Source: Astragalus membranaceus (taxonomy: Eukaryota > Streptophyta > Magnoliopsida > Fabales > Fabaceae). From it: a stretch of 64,000 bases of DNA. The stretch is from NCBI GenBank assembly GCA_039519185.1, contig CM076854.1, forward strand, positions 161,997,434 through 162,061,433, read 5' to 3'. How positions within the stretch are numbered: the stretch's first letter is position 1; each line of letters begins with the position of its first letter. This document shows positions 1 to 12,132 of this stretch, piece by piece. The notes beneath the pieces were generated by a model that made no database searches, was not told the DNA's origin, and saw only the letters and a list, made by a program, of their open reading frames with translations. The position numbers and the translations under genes are program-made.

Positions 1-78
1 CAGGACAAAGGCGCACAAGGTTGATGATGTTGTTTTTTAGCCCTCTGATCGCCTTCAAAAGAACGGACGGATGACTTC

Positions 79-1716
79 TCATGCCCCTGGCAAAGAGTTA
101 GCGCCTCCATTCGGAGCATCCTCATTGAAGCTCAACCAATTGGATTCGATCAGATCCTGAACCACATGTTTCAGTGCCTTGCAGTTTTCTACTGAATGCC
201 CAATTGCGCCTGCGTGAAATTCGCAAGTGGCGTTCGGGTCATAGCCTCTCGGGAAAGGAGGTTCAATGGGCCTCATCGGGCGGGGGGAGATTAGGTTGTG
301 ACTAGTGAGGTGGTCGAACAGATCTGAGTAGGATGCGGGAATTGGATCAAACTGTACATGTCTCCTTTCTGGGTAATTTGGTGGTTTATGGCTTTTAGTG
401 GTTTGGGTAGAGAAGTGCAGGGCTTGAGGACGGTTTGTGGAAGTGTAAGAGGCTTTCACTGATCTTGTTATGGAGTCGGTTTCCCCTCCATTACCTCTAA
501 CAAATCCTGCGAAGGGCTTCCTTGGGTTATTGGTTTCGGCCGAACCGTGAGAGATTTTCCCATTTCTCATTCCCTTCTCCAACCTTTCTCCTATGGTGAT
601 CATGTCTGAGAAGTTAGAGGATACGCTCCCAATTAGTCTGTCATAGAAGGGTGATTGCAACGTATCTATGAACACGGATACCATTTCTTTCTCTAGTAGA
701 GGCGGAACTACCTGCGCTGCTGATCCTCTCCAACGCTGGGCATACTCCTTGAATGATTCTTTGTTTCTTTTCACCATATTCTGCAACTGTGCTCTATCAG
801 GAGCCATATCAATGTTGTATTTGTACTGCTTTAAAAAAGCGTCGGCCAGATCTTTCCAACATCGAATGTGGGTGCGTTCCAACTGCATGTACCAGCTTGA
901 GGCTGCCCCGGTCAAGCTGTCCTGAAAGTAATGGACGAGCAGTTTGTCGTCGTGTGCAAATGCGGCCATTCTTCTACAATACATAGTCAGATGGCTAGCG
1001 GGACAAGTTAGCCCTCTGTATTTGTCGAAGTCAGGTACTTTGAACTTGGGTGGGATAATCACATTAGGGACGAGACATAGATCATATGCATCTCTTGCCC
1101 CAACGTTGAATCCTTCAATTGCTCTCAGGCGCTCTTCTAGCATTTGATATTTGTCCTCGGGCTGAGAGTCCTCCATTGAGTAGTTATGAGAGGGTCCTCT
1201 CATGTTGTAGTGGGGATGAACCATTGGCATTGCAGCGGAGTTCGGTGTAGGAACATGATGAACTACTACTGGTGACGAAGTATAACTCTGCGGAATGACC
1301 TGTGGAGCAGTCGTAAGACTGGAGAAGTGAACTCGCGGTGTTTCTGCATTTGTATTTTGAGCTGAAGGTCCAGCGACTCCTAAAGGTCCTTCCTCTGGAT
1401 TGGCCTCCATGGTAGGAGGAGCGTAACCAGCTGGGAGACCGTAAGGGAGCCATTGGTAGCTCTGGACGTTCACTCCAGCGGTGTATGGAGTCTCGGAGCT
1501 AGTAGGAGGAGGGAGACTTGTAGCATTGTTCTCAGTATTCCCTGCCGAAACACCTTCATCTACACTTTTTCTCTCGAGGAATTTCACGAATTCATACATT
1601 TGATCTTTCAACGCCATCATCTCGGTCATCTGTTCTTTCAATACCATCATCTCGCTCATTTGAGCCTTCAGCTTTGCAATGTCTTCTCTCAGAGTCTGAT
1701 TGTCCTCTTCGACCAT
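79..1716 (-). CDS. gag: Retrotransposon Gag protein (Ty3/Tat type)
   Basis: A 545-residue ORF encoding the structural Gag protein that would assemble the virus-like particle around element RNA in the cytoplasm. Residues 1-50 form a Leu/Met/Lys/Glu-rich coiled-coil-like segment. Residues 60-190 are Pro/Ser/Thr-rich linker. Around 225-390 is a Retrotrans_gag domain, recognisable from PDFDKYRG, SHLTMYCRRMA, SWYMQLER and the stretch containing FKEYAQRWR. Near the C-terminus a zinc-knuckle-like CEFHAGAIGHSVENC places Cys498, His501, His507 and Cys512. The start at 1716 opens directly into the coiled coil and follows the leader. The ORF stops soon after the knuckle, and no continuous pol frame is seen in the 78 bases left, so pol may be in another frame, beyond an intron or broken. 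No expression evidence. Confidence 0.85.
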   Translation of the reverse strand: MVEEDNQTLREDIAKLKAQMSEMMVLKEQMTEMMALKDQMYEFVKFLERKSVDEGVSAGNTENNATSLPPPTSSETPYTAGVNVQSYQWLPYGLPAGYAPPTMEANPEEGPLGVAGPSAQNTNAETPRVHFSSLTTAPQVIPQSYTSSPVVVHHVPTPNSAAMPMVHPHYNMRGPSHNYSMEDSQPEDKYQMLEERLRAIEGFNVGARDAYDLCLVPNVIIPPKFKVPDFDKYRGLTCPASHLTMYCRRMAAFAHDDKLLVHYFQDSLTGAASSWYMQLERTHIRCWKDLADAFLKQYKYNIDMAPDRAQLQNMVKRNKESFKEYAQRWRGSAAQVVPPLLEKEMVSVFIDTLQSPFYDRLIGSVSSNFSDMITIGERLEKGMRNGKISHGSAETNNPRKPFAGFVRGNGGETDSITRSVKASYTSTNRPQALHFSTQTTKSHKPPNYPERRHVQFDPIPASYSDLFDHLTSHNLISPRPMRPIEPPFPRGYDPNATCEFHAGAIGHSVENCKALKHVVQDLIESNWLSFNEDAPNGGANSLPGA

Positions 1717-2712
1717 TTTTCTTGTTTGAGAATTAGTCCGGTAACGATGTTGATGAACCAGCTTGCCCTTTTACTCTCTGTTTATTTTTTTCAATTTTTC
1801 TTTTTTCGTAAGTACATGAATGAACTGATGAATGTGCATGCAATTCAAATGTATGCTTTCGTGTCGCGTCGGGGAAATTGCAAGTTTCTTGTTTGACGCG
1901 GAACTGAAAGAAACTTATTTTATTAATGCAAATGTTTTGATCCATCTTGTCAGAAAGAAAGTCTTACAATTCCCCGGTGGTTATAGAAATGCATGAAGAA
2001 TGAAGTGTTAATGTGCAATTAAATTTTTTATGCCATGCAAAAGGGACAGGTAAAAATGCATGAGGTATGCTAAAAACAATTTGCCAAAATAACACATGAT
2101 TTTTGGAAAAAAAATTTTTTCTTCTAAGAAGATCGGAAAAAGGTATCGGTGTTTGTTTGAATGCAGGGGTATGAGGCTCCTTTGTGTCCTAAAAGGGTTC
2201 CTTAGAGAATAGGTCTAGGGCTCGTCTATTGAGTGAACCTTTCAAAGGGTAGCTCTAAAGAGTCCTACATAAGGTTCCTAGAGCCAACGACCCCAACTAA
2301 GAACACTGATCGACAACAATAGGCAAGCTATTAGGAGTGCCAGCGTTCTCAAGAGGGACCAAACTCTAGGTGAGACTTTCGTGACCACCCAACAGGACGC
2401 ACATCCAGTAGGCCATCACTACGCAGTCTCGTTCTAACTTAGGTTATTCTCCAGTCCGGGTACAGGACTATTCTCACGTGTGTGCAAAAGTGTGATAGTG
2501 GAGTGTGTGAAGGAGCAAAATATCAATAATACCCCCCAAGCTGCAAAACAAACAAACATATATACAAAAAAGTGGTCTTCTATCCTAAGGTTTACATATC
2601 ACATAAATACATAACATGCAACAAGAATAAAAGATGAAAGGGAATGGTAAAATAGAACATTTAATTAACAACTAATCCTACAACTAATTAGACTAGGTTT
2701 GACTCTCTAATG
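1717..2712 (-). other. Untranslated leader of the retrotransposon
   Basis: This stretch between the primer-binding site and gag has no credible ORF. It is the position of the 5' untranslated leader and packaging region in LTR retrotransposons. Only short frames with many stops are present. Confidence 0.6.
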
Positions 2713-2730
2713 TCCCCAGTGAAGTCGCCA
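2713..2730 (-). promoter_or_regulatory. Primer-binding site (PBS)
   Basis: Read on the minus strand it is TGGCGACTTCACTGGGGA, two bases inside the LTR. It begins with TGG, complementary to the CCA end of a tRNA. This PBS type is reported for Ogre-like elements as matching tRNA-Arg. I did not verify the tRNA. Confidence 0.75.
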
Positions 2731-2732
2731 GC

Positions 2733-5616
2733 TGTAGCGACCGAAAAATCCGGGTGAGGATTCCTCGAAGGTTCAAAAAATGAAGCCGCCACCAAAGTTT
2801 AGTTTAAGGGCAAACGTTGGAAAATCCCTTTTGGAATGGATAAGGGTCCTTGAGACCAGATTAGGGTTCGGGAGTCGGTTATGCGTGGGGAAGGTATTAG
2901 CACCCCACGACATCCTTCCTAATGAAGGTTACCTGCTAACTAGTTGTAGGAAAGAATATTAATTTTGAAAATGTTTATTTTTACCCTTTTATTGTGAACT
3001 AAAAAGAGAGAAGAAAAATGATATTTTATTTAGGAAAATGATTATTTTGGAAAAGACTAAAAAAGGTTTTTTATTAGCGCAATTGACAGATGTGGGCCCA
3101 CATCTGCTCCTACGTATCTCTTGGTAGAGAATCAAATCACACGTAGTTCTTGGTAGAAAAATGTTTGTGGGTTGGTATTTTTTAATATAGGGATCTTAGG
3201 ACTCCTGAGTGATCAGTTCATTTGTCCTAAAATGCTGACTAACCTGACTGTACAGTCGGCTTAGTCCCCTACTTTGTGAAAACAGAGTTTTTGGGGTTTG
3301 GAAAATGGTTTGAAGTATGTTTGTTTGATTTTATTGGAATAGGGGTTTTAGGATTCCTGAGCCGTACGGCTCATTTATCCTAGAACGCTGACTAACCCGT
3401 CTGTACAGTCGGCTTAGTCCCCTAATCTGAGAGTTTGATTTGTGGGAAGAAACGTGTTTGTGTTTATTTTAATTTAGAAAAATTTGTTTGTTTTAAATAG
3501 GGATTTTAGGCCATGATCCGTAACGGTTCATTAGTGACCTAAAAAGCAGGCTAACCCGACTGTACAGTCGACTTAGTCCCCTATTTATATTTTTGAGGAG
3601 AAAATATTCATCTATTTATTTTTATAGGTTTTCTGTAAAATAAAATAATAAAAACGAAAACAGAGGGTGCAATGGTAAAATGGGGTGCAATTTGCAGAAT
3701 GGGGGTGTATTATTAAATAGGGGCGTGACTATGAGTAGTCCATGTTTGTTTCTGGGCTGGGCTGCGAATGGGCTAAGCAGATGGCGTTGTTGTTATGAAA
3801 CAGAGGGGGTGCGGGTAGTAATCTGATTGTTTTGATTTTTAAATAAAATAAGTAAGTGGGTGAGAGTATAAAGGGAAAGAAGAGATTTTGGGAACCCTAA
3901 TTTTCCCACTCTCAGCGCCGTTCCAACAACAATTAGAGAGAGAGGGTTTAGAGTGAAAATGGAAAGGGGGAGAGAAATCAGGGAAAGAGCGAAAATCGTG
4001 GGGAGAAAGAGGTGGAGTGAAAAACGCAGCTGAGAGAAGGAACGAAAGGAAAACGAAAGGGAAGGGAAGATGGAGCCTCACTGCGGCGGTGAGGGAACGT
4101 CACTGCGCCGGAATAGCTCCGGTGCTGCGCGATGACAACGACGACGCAAAGGCTCCGGTGAAGACGACGGACGGCGACAACACGACAGCGACGACCGATG
4201 GTGGCTACAATGGCGACTGCGTTTTCACGAGCTTGGAGGCGAACGGTGGACGACAGCGACGATGGAGACGACGCGACGGTGGGTTTGTGGGTGACGGCTC
4301 TCGGCGGTTCATGGCCAACGACCACCGTCTACGGTGGTCGGAACCTAAGGGGGTGAGTTCTGATTTTTTATTGTTTTTTTTTAATCCCTATTTCTCCTAT
4401 TCTTTTACTGTGTATGATTTTTGACTCTTCTTTCCTACTCTATTTTGATTTGTTTCTTTTCCTATTTCTAAATAAGCCTAAACCTATTGCTAATTGGTTA
4501 TTAATTCTTCCTAACTAAAGAACAATCTGCTTTTGATTTGTTACTAATTTTCTAACCTAAAAATGCTTCTGACTAGTTGCTGATCTTTTATTTCTTAGAA
4601 CCAATTTGGTCTTTTTACCCTATTTGTTCTACTAAACACATATTTAACGAACACTGATAATGGTAAAAGTGGCTTTAAAATTACGGTATCTACGTTTTGC
4701 TCAGCATATAAACATCTAAGAAAAAAGGAAATCTAAAGCACGACAGTTTACGTATCTACACCTACATATTTTGTATTTTCGTATTCTTCATAATAAAATA
4801 GAGAAGAAACAAAAAAAACCCAACCTGTGTTCCAGCTTCTGAACTTCTTTTGCTTGATTGTTGCTGCTGCTCCACTACTGTGGCTGTTACTGCTTCTATT
4901 TCTGGGTTTTCTTGGTATTTCTCTCTTAGGGTTTCAGCGTGAAACCCTAATCGTGTGAATTCTTATGAATTTCTATCTGTCTTTTTTTTGAATTTTCTGT
5001 CTGAATTTCAGGGTCCCCATTCTCTGTGTATCAGGCTTTCTTATATAGGCACCAATTTAGGGTTTTTCTGATCCTTCTCCCTATTTGTTTCCATTTTCAG
5101 GTACTTGGGCTTGGGTTGGAGAAAATGGGTGCTTGGTGAGCAAGAAATGGAATAGGGTTTCAGCTGCTGTTTTCTTCTTTGGCTGAGGCGCCTCTTTTAC
5201 CTTTTTCATCTTTATGTATTTTTTATGTATTTTCGGATTATATTAGTTGTATTTTTTGATTTTTTGGATTTTTGGATTATTGTAAATTAATTTTTATTAA
5301 TTCTGATTTTTATTATATTTTGGGATGTTTGTAAACTGCTATTTTGGACAGATTTATTGTTTTTTGGCAAAGATGGAAGAGAATAATTAAATTGGGCCAA
5401 GCCCAATCAAAACTAAACAAAGGCCCAACTTAGAAAAATGGCTGAAATAAAGCCCAATTAGACAAGCTAACGAAGATAGGCCCAAATGGTTGAACATAGG
5501 TCCAATTGGACAATTTGGTCCGACGTTAAACAAAACAGCGCTTGAAATGCCATGGGCTTGTGACACGGGGCTAAAGCGATTATGATAACAAGACCGGGCA
5601 AAATTAGGGTATAACA
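2733..5616 (-). repeat. Long terminal repeat, 2884 bp
   Basis: On the plus strand it begins TGTAGCGACC and ends GGGTATAACA, so it has TG...CA ends. The same ends bound the solo LTR at 30256-31867, which fixes the borders. It contains three diverged copies of a roughly 85-bp subrepeat ending in a 'cagtcg(g/a)cttagtcccct' motif (about 3184-3275, 3341-3423, 3497-3584). The GC-rich part near 4000-4330 carries ORFs in several frames that look incidental. It is about 1.27 kb longer than the solo copy. Confidence 0.85.
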
Positions 5617-6495
5617 GCTGCCCCTCTTTATTTATATTTTACTAGAAAAGGTGAACGGTTTTCAAATTTTCGTAGTAGAAATACAAATAAAGATAGATTA
5701 GACGCTAATTTTGTCCGCTTAGGGGGAAGATGAGTTAGGGAAAAGGGGGACGATTAACACTTGTCGTGTTAACCGGGAACAATAAAGAAACGATCACTTG
5801 GGATCTGGCGGAGCACTGGGGCTCTAAAAGAGCATTTGGGCTCTAAGGGAGCACTGGGGCTCCAAGGGGTTGCCTAAACCCTAAAGGACCAATTGGGGTC
5901 CGAAGGTGCACTGGGGCTTTGAAGGACCACTGGGGGTCCAAAAGAGCACAAACTAGTAATGGTACTAGTAAAATGGTATGCTCAGGGGTGGCCTTTTTCG
6001 AGCGGCCGGAGGGGCAAGATCGGGTCGTTGACCTAATTTGCTCACCTCCAAGGACGTCCACCATGTCTTAGGCTGACACAGCTAGTCTGAAGGACCTGGG
6101 GTCGGGTGATCCGTCGCGCTCAGTGGCGACATACTGATCTCGAGGGTAGAGTTCGAAGTCGTTGCTTTGACATACTGGGTCGAACTGAACTGATGGACCT
6201 GGGGTCGGATGATCCGTCGGTTGCTCGATAACGCGACGTGCGATCTAGAATGGATTACCGTTGGAGGTCTAAATTAAGACAGCTCTGGGGCTGTGAGGGA
6301 CTGCTGGGGTCCGAGGGTCTGAATTGTGATACGAGACCGGTGCTTAGAGCACTGACTTTGAAGAAACAAACTACTGGGTTTGACACATGGCGTACTTCTC
6401 TAACACATACCTAATGAATGCATTTACCTGACAAGGGAAAAGCTATCTATACTTGGCATGTCTAAAAATGCGATGAATGATGCATGCGTGCAAGA
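5617..6495 (-). mobile_element. 3' internal remnant of a second Tat-like element with polypurine tract
   Basis: Immediately outside the LTR, the minus strand reads AAAGAGGGGCAGC, a polypurine tract in the position expected before a 3' LTR. Further out is a non-coding stretch with repeated 'ggggctctaa' and 'gcactggggct' words (5810-5960, 6275-6300) and an ATG/GCATG-rich tail near 6465-6495, as in the 3' untranslated region of such elements. The right border is approximate. Confidence 0.6.
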
Positions 6496-6863
6496 TGAAT
6501 TACAATTTGGTTTCCCTTGTGTTTCCCCCCTCACAACCCAAGCCCCAAATTTCCCAATTTCTCTCAATCACACAAACCCAATTGAAGAAGATGAAAAAAC
6601 TGTTTTTAACTGAATCTGTTTTGTGCACTATATATACAGAAAATAATAGCCACAAAACACTAACTGATTTTGGTTAGCCGAGAGCTTGAGAGGAGAACGA
6701 ATGAACGTAATTTTTAGCCACACATTTGACTCTAGAGAAAATTACCAAAATGCCCAAATGCGAATTGACTTGCCATCTCACGAATCTAATGACCATCTGT
6801 GAATATGCCACATCAACACGATGAGTCTTGAAAAGTACAAACTTATGAGATAAACATCCTCAA
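6496..6863. other. Spacer, nothing recognised
   Basis: AT-rich sequence between the retrotransposon remnant and the Helitron 5' end. Only short ORFs, no recognisable domain or terminal repeat. Confidence 0.4.
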
Positions 6864-7704
6864 TCTCCACTATATTGATACAAAGAGACCACCTATGAAA
6901 TTACACATTGACCCATTTGGCAAACTTGACACTTGGCTTTTTTAGGGACAAAATAGTCTTTCACACATCACTAAAAGTTCAATTTTCCCTCTTCTTTCAA
7001 CAGTTTGACTTTCCAGATCTTTTTTCAAACACTTCTCCCTGTTCTCTCCCTCTCACGCTTCTCCCTCTTCTTTCAACACTTCTCCCTGTTCTCTCCCTCT
7101 CACGCTTATTCCACTATTCACACTCTCTAACCTCTCTTTCTTCTCACTATCGCAACCCTCACTGCTTTCCCTCACTCTGAACCAACTCTGGTTTCCCTCA
7201 CTCTGAACCCTCTCTTCTTCTCCCTCTCGAAGTTCTTTCAATCCCTCACTCTAAACCCTCTCTGCTTTCCTTTCTTTCTCGCGATGCTTTCATTCGCGAA
7301 CATGAAGGACCTCTGTTTTTCTTCTTCCATTTCTTTTTCTTTTATCATCTGAAAGTTCACTCTCCTCTGAAAAACCCATAAATCGAACCCCATCTTCTCA
7401 CTATTCTCTCAGACCAGCATTTCGCAAAACCCTAAACTGATTCACGAGAAAATCAAAACTGGAACCCCATCCATTTCGAAACCCCTCCTAAACCTTACTC
7501 TGCCAACCCTAATCCAAGCAAAACAGGTATTTCGCTGCCTAGGTTTTTCAGAAAACTGATATTTGTTTTTTGATTTTGATAGCTTTTGTGGTTTCCTCTG
7601 TTTATTTCCTCTAACTGATATTTGTTTTTTGATTTTGATAGCTTTTGTGGTTTTTTTTGCTGTTATTAGGTTTGGCTTTTGTGAAAGACACAACTTTGAT
7701 GAGA

Positions 7705-8306
7705 GATTCAACAAAACCGTAACTGTTCATTACAGGTATTAAGTGAGAACATTGATACTAAAAAACAGTTTGATGTTAGTATGTTTTATTGTTCTGGAAC
7801 TATAAGAATAAATATACTTATTGTTTGTTATTTTCATGTTGGTGCACATTTTCCAATTTAAAACAGTTCTGCCTTTGTATTATTGCTAGATTGATACTAA
7901 TAAATTTTGTGGCATTTAGATTGATACTAATAAATTTGTTTAGTATGCACAAACGTGTTATTATTGGGGTATCTGATCTACACTAGAATTATCCATCAAT
8001 CATTTGATTCAACAAAACCGTAACTGTTCATTACAGGTATTAAGTGAGAACATTGATACTAAAAAACAGTTTGATGTTAGTATGTTTTATTGTTCTGGAA
8101 CTATAAGAATAAATATACTTATTGTTTGTTATTTTCATGTTGGTGCACATTTTCCAATTTAAAACAGTTCTGCCTTTGTATTATTGCTAGATTGATACTA
8201 ATAAATTTTGTGGCATTTAGATTGATACTAATAAATTTGTTTAGTATGCACAAACGTGTTATTATTGGGGTATCTGATCTACACTAGAATTATCCATCAA
8301 TCATTT
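7705..8306 (+). repeat. Tandem duplication, 2 x 301 bp
   Basis: Bases 7705-8005 are repeated essentially without change at 8006-8306, including the same 65-codon incidental ORF. The near identity implies a recent duplication within the Helitron. Confidence 0.9.
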
Positions 8307-8499
8307 GATTTATTGTTTACAAAGCTGATCATTTGATTTCATTTAACTAGATAACCGAATTCAATAATAAATTGGCTACCTCATGTTTGAGTCTGAAAAC
8401 TCAGATGACAGTAAATACACTCAATCATATATTCAGTTTTCAATACATTTTTTCTTGATGATATTGCTATTTATGAATTGCTTTTGTTTGTATTTTTAA

Positions 8500-9290
8500 T
8501 ACAGTTTTCAGTTTTATATTCAGTTTTCAATATATTCAGTTTTCAATACAGTTTTCAGTTTTATATTCAGTTTTATATTCAGTTTTCAATTCAGTTTTCA
8601 GTTTTCAGTTTTATATTCAGTTTTCAATACATTTTTTCTTCATGATATTGCTATATATTCAGTTTTCAATACAGTTTTCAGTTTTATTTTGCTGTTATTA
8701 GCTTCGAAATTTGTTAAAGACACAACTTTGAGGAGATAAGCTCTGTTTTTGTTACATGTATAACGTCTGATTTTTGTTATAAGCTCTGCTTTTGGTTATA
8801 AGCTTTGATTTTGGTTTTGTTTTCCTGTTGACGTGTATTTTTGGTTTTATTATGTTGATGAAGTGTGCAATGTAGAGATTCTCTATTATGTTAAAACTTA
8901 CTGACTGTTTCAGTTTGATAGAGGTTATTTCTATTTCAGTTTTCAATATCTGTATTCAATTCTGAAATTGGTAAAAATGGTATTCAGTTTTAGACTTGGC
9001 ATGTGTTTCTATTTTAGTTTTCAAGATCTGTTTATATTTTGTGGTTTCCTCTCATTTCTGTCGCCAATATATCAGTTTATTCATTTGAAAGTGGTTGATG
9101 CATTATCTGTTGTGTTATTTCTATATGAGTATTTCTATTTCAGTTTTCAATATCTGTATTCAGTTCTGAAATTGGTAAAAATCAGTATTCAGTTTTAGAC
9201 TTGGCATGTGTTTCTATTTTAGTTTTCAAGATCTGTTTATATTTTGTGGTTTCCTCTCATTTCTGTCGCCAATATATCAGTATTCATTTA
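8500..9290 (+). repeat. Simple and tandem repeats within the Helitron
   Basis: 8500-8690 is an array of short units based on 'cagttttatatt' and 'cagttttcaat'. A separate direct duplication of about 205 bp follows: the segment around 8941-9085 recurs at 9146-9290 with few changes. No coding content was seen. Confidence 0.7.
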
Positions 9291-10008
9291 AAAGTGGTTG
9301 CTGCATTATCTATTTCAGAGATTGATTATCTGCACTGTCAGGTTAGATTTGTGGTGGTTTCAGCAACTGGGTGTTTTTTGCTAGCTAATACTGGAGTGGT
9401 TCTAGGTAATTACTTCCATTTTGTAATTTGTCATTGCCATCATTTTTATTAAATGTTTAATGAAGAGTCTGTTGTTGTATCTTGCAAGATTCTGCTAGAT
9501 TTATGTATGCTTCAAACATGATTCTGCATATTCAGTTAATTTATGACCTTATTTTGGTTTCCTCAAAGGCAACTTCGAACCATCTCAGTTGTTTCCTGTT
9601 GAAGTGTATTTTTTGTTAGTACTGGCTGTTGTAGTATATGGTTTCATGTGTTATTGTCTAACTGTTTTCTTCTCTATTCAGTTATGTTGCTATTGGAAGT
9701 TCACGTGTCTTTCATATTTGGGTTTAGGATTTTCTCTTTTTTCAGTTATCCTAAAGTCTGTATAACATAACATTTAAAATACATTTATTGATTGACACTT
9801 TTAAAATACATTTATCAGTTTTGACATGATGTGGTTATATTGTGTTTAATCATATAGTTTGAGGTTCATGTTCCATTGTATATTGTAGACAGTATTAATG
9901 TCAAAACGTTTTCACTTCCCATATACTGAAGCTTAGCTGCTTTGTTTAGAATGCACTTGCATCTTCATTGATGAAAAACCTTTTTTTACATGTTTCTTTT
10001 GCGTTTAG

Positions 10009-10106
10009 AGTTCGGACAAGTTCTGGAACCTTTTTGGCGAGAGGACGTGATGAAATTGTGAGGAATATTGAGAAAAGAATTGTTGATTTTACTTTTGTAC
10101 CCGTAG
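10009..10106 (+). pseudogene. Captured exon of a prolyl 4-hydroxylase gene
   Basis: After an AG acceptor, one open exon encodes RVRTSSGTFLARGRDEIV followed by EKRIVDFTFVPV, then a GT donor (GTAG|GTGTG). This matches the segment just before the catalytic core of plant procollagen-type prolyl 4-hydroxylases, which modify cell-wall extensins in the ER/Golgi. The core with the HxD...H iron site and the membrane anchor are absent, so the fragment cannot be an enzyme. It lies about 840 bases upstream of the reductase exons inside the same Helitron. Family identification is from memory; a protein search would settle it. The acceptor position may differ by a base or two. Confidence 0.7.
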
Positions 10107-10946
10107 GTGTGTTCTTTGTGCCTTTTGTGTCTTTTTTTTCCTTCTATTGAACATTGTGGATAAAATTAAGGATTTGATGCTCATGTTAATGTTTTTTGAT
10201 TCACTTATGATCAACTACAAGTCAGTGTAGTATGAGTAACTAATTGCTACTGTCCATTTCTGTTAGCTCTGATTTCCTGTCTCAGTTTCATTTTCTTTGG
10301 GAAGTGATTTTATCCATTTTTTTTTTGTAGATTTCAATCAATGTTATAGTTGCTAGGAGAGAAAAGAGACGATGAAAGAGAGAGACCAAGAGGGAGAAAA
10401 GGAGCAACGAGAAGTAGGAAAGAGAGGGGAGGTCGCTATCTCTTCCTCAAATCTCAGCTGTCTTTGTTCCTCTTTCATTTTCTTTGGGCCACTGTAGTTT
10501 CAATTTGTTTGGGTGAGCATTCTTCTTCTTATTCTCTTTATTTCATACCTAATCTAGCCTCTTTCTTTCCCATCGTTCTAATTATAACTAATTGATATGC
10601 TGTTTAATCCTTATGTTTTACTTATTTTCTCTCTTTTTAAAAGGAAATAAAGGATGCAATTGAGTATTTAGGACAGAGGAGGCTCACCCCAAAGCTGATA
10701 ATGTGACCATTTGAAGTAAAGGAAGAAGAACTAAGTTTTTGAACAATGTAAAGATTGAAGAGTCCTTATCCATTTGGTTGAATTGAGAAATCTTTACTGA
10801 TTTTATATACTAATTTCATATCTGCAAATCTTACTGGCTGAATTGAGAAATCTTACTGATTTTATATACTCATTTGTCTGTCGTTCACATGTTTGTGGGT
10901 TTCATTTTACTTCTTCAAATACTATTTTGGTTTCTTTTTGTTAAAG

Positions 10947-12132
10947 CCAGTGCAGTTTGATACTAAGTTTGCAGCATATCCATGGCGCCTAACACCAGGG
11001 CAGTTTGTGGATGCTTGCAGGTATTCTTTTTCTATACATATCTTATCTTCCAATTCTGCCTATCAAGCCCTTTCAGCTTCCTAAGAATTAAGAAATATCT
11101 GCTTCATATCTTTCTTTTCCTATGACTATGATGTTGAACTTTAATGAAATAAACTTTCAGGGCGTCACTAGATAGAATGCAGATTGAACAAATTGGGATA
11201 GGACAACTACATTGGTCAACTGCAAATTATGCTCCTTTCCAGGAATCAGCTCTTTGGGATGGTTTTGTGGCAATGTATGACAAGGTTACTATAATTTATG
11301 TTCAATACTAGGATTATTTAGTATGTACATAAGACCTTAGGTGATTAAAATTTGAAAACGTTACTATAATTCATGTATGACAGGAATTAGCAAAATTTCA
11401 GTGCTCATATTTGTATTGTCCTTTAGGGTTTAGTTCAAGCTGTTGGAGTAAGTAATTACGGACCAAAACAGCTTCTGAAGATACATGATTACCTGAAAGA
11501 CCATGGAGTCCCCTTATGCTCAGCCCAGGTATAAGGTTATTATGCAGAATTATGATGTTTAACATTCAAATTTTGAGAAAATGAACTTATATTAGAGCTA
11601 GCAATTATAATATAGTGTCATGCCTCACTGAGTTTCTAACTAAATGACATATAAGTTAAATGAACATGAGTTGCCAGAATAACTCTCAAAGCAGTACTGA
11701 ACTACTGATTCATTCACAACTATGCGACTATTGTCTTTCCTCATTGATCTTCTTTATACTTTCAACATTTCAGGTACAATTTCCTTTGCTAAGCATGGGG
11801 AAAGATCAACTAGAGATCAAGAGCATATGTGATGCTCTTGGTATTCGCATGATTGCTTATAGTCCTCTAGGACTTGGAATGCTTACTGGGAAATATTCAC
11901 CATCTCAACTCCCAACCGGGCCAAGGTGTGTGTTGACGTTAATGCAAATATTTTGAACATTATTTACTGATTAACTTTATAGCCCAATGCATTATTAACT
12001 TTTCTGTCGTACCTTTGTTATTAATTGCAAATTCACAGGGCATTGCTATTTAAGCAAATACTTGCAGGACTGGAGCCTTTACTTACTTCTCTGAGAAACA
12101 TTGCAAATAAAAGGCGCAAAACCATGTCACAA
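10947..12132 (+). pseudogene. PLR1-like: Captured 5-exon fragment of plastid pyridoxal reductase (PLR1-like aldo-keto reductase)
   Basis: Exons at about 10947-11020, 11161-11284, 11427-11528, 11774-11925 and 12039-12132 join in frame with GT/AG borders. They encode the middle of an aldo-keto reductase: TKFAAYPWRLTPGQFVDACR, ASLDRMQIEQIGIGQLHWST, VGVSNYGPKQLLKIHDYLK, LCSAQVQFPLLSMGK and AYSPLGLGMLTGKY. The best remembered match is Arabidopsis At5g53580, a chloroplast NADPH-dependent pyridoxal reductase in vitamin B6 salvage. Missing are the transit peptide, the N-terminal barrel strands with the catalytic Asp/Tyr, and the last exon with the cofactor loop. A partial repeat of exon 5 follows at 12148-12180. 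Position inside a Helitron explains the truncation at both ends. The open frame suggests recent capture; a chimeric transcript is possible but untested. Confidence 0.85.

Larger units (their letters stand above)
1..5616 (-). mobile_element. Ty3/Gypsy LTR retrotransposon, Tat/Ogre-like, 5' part only
   Basis: Read on the minus strand the order is 5' LTR (5616 to 2733), a two-base gap, a primer-binding site (2730 to 2713), a leader of about 1 kb, and gag (1716 to 79). The pol region would lie to the left of the window. The gag type and the PBS resemble the Tat/Ogre lineage of legumes. The lineage is from memory of family sequences. The element boundaries at the right are read directly from the LTR ends. 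Confidence 0.85.

Noticed and set aside
668..1896. Plus-strand ORFs opposite gag
   Set aside because: They overlap the long minus-strand gag frame and have no domain; they are shadows.
3839..4424. ORFs on both strands in the GC-rich part of the LTR
   Set aside because: Arg/Pro/Ser-rich frames in several registers, absent from the solo LTR; no family recognised.
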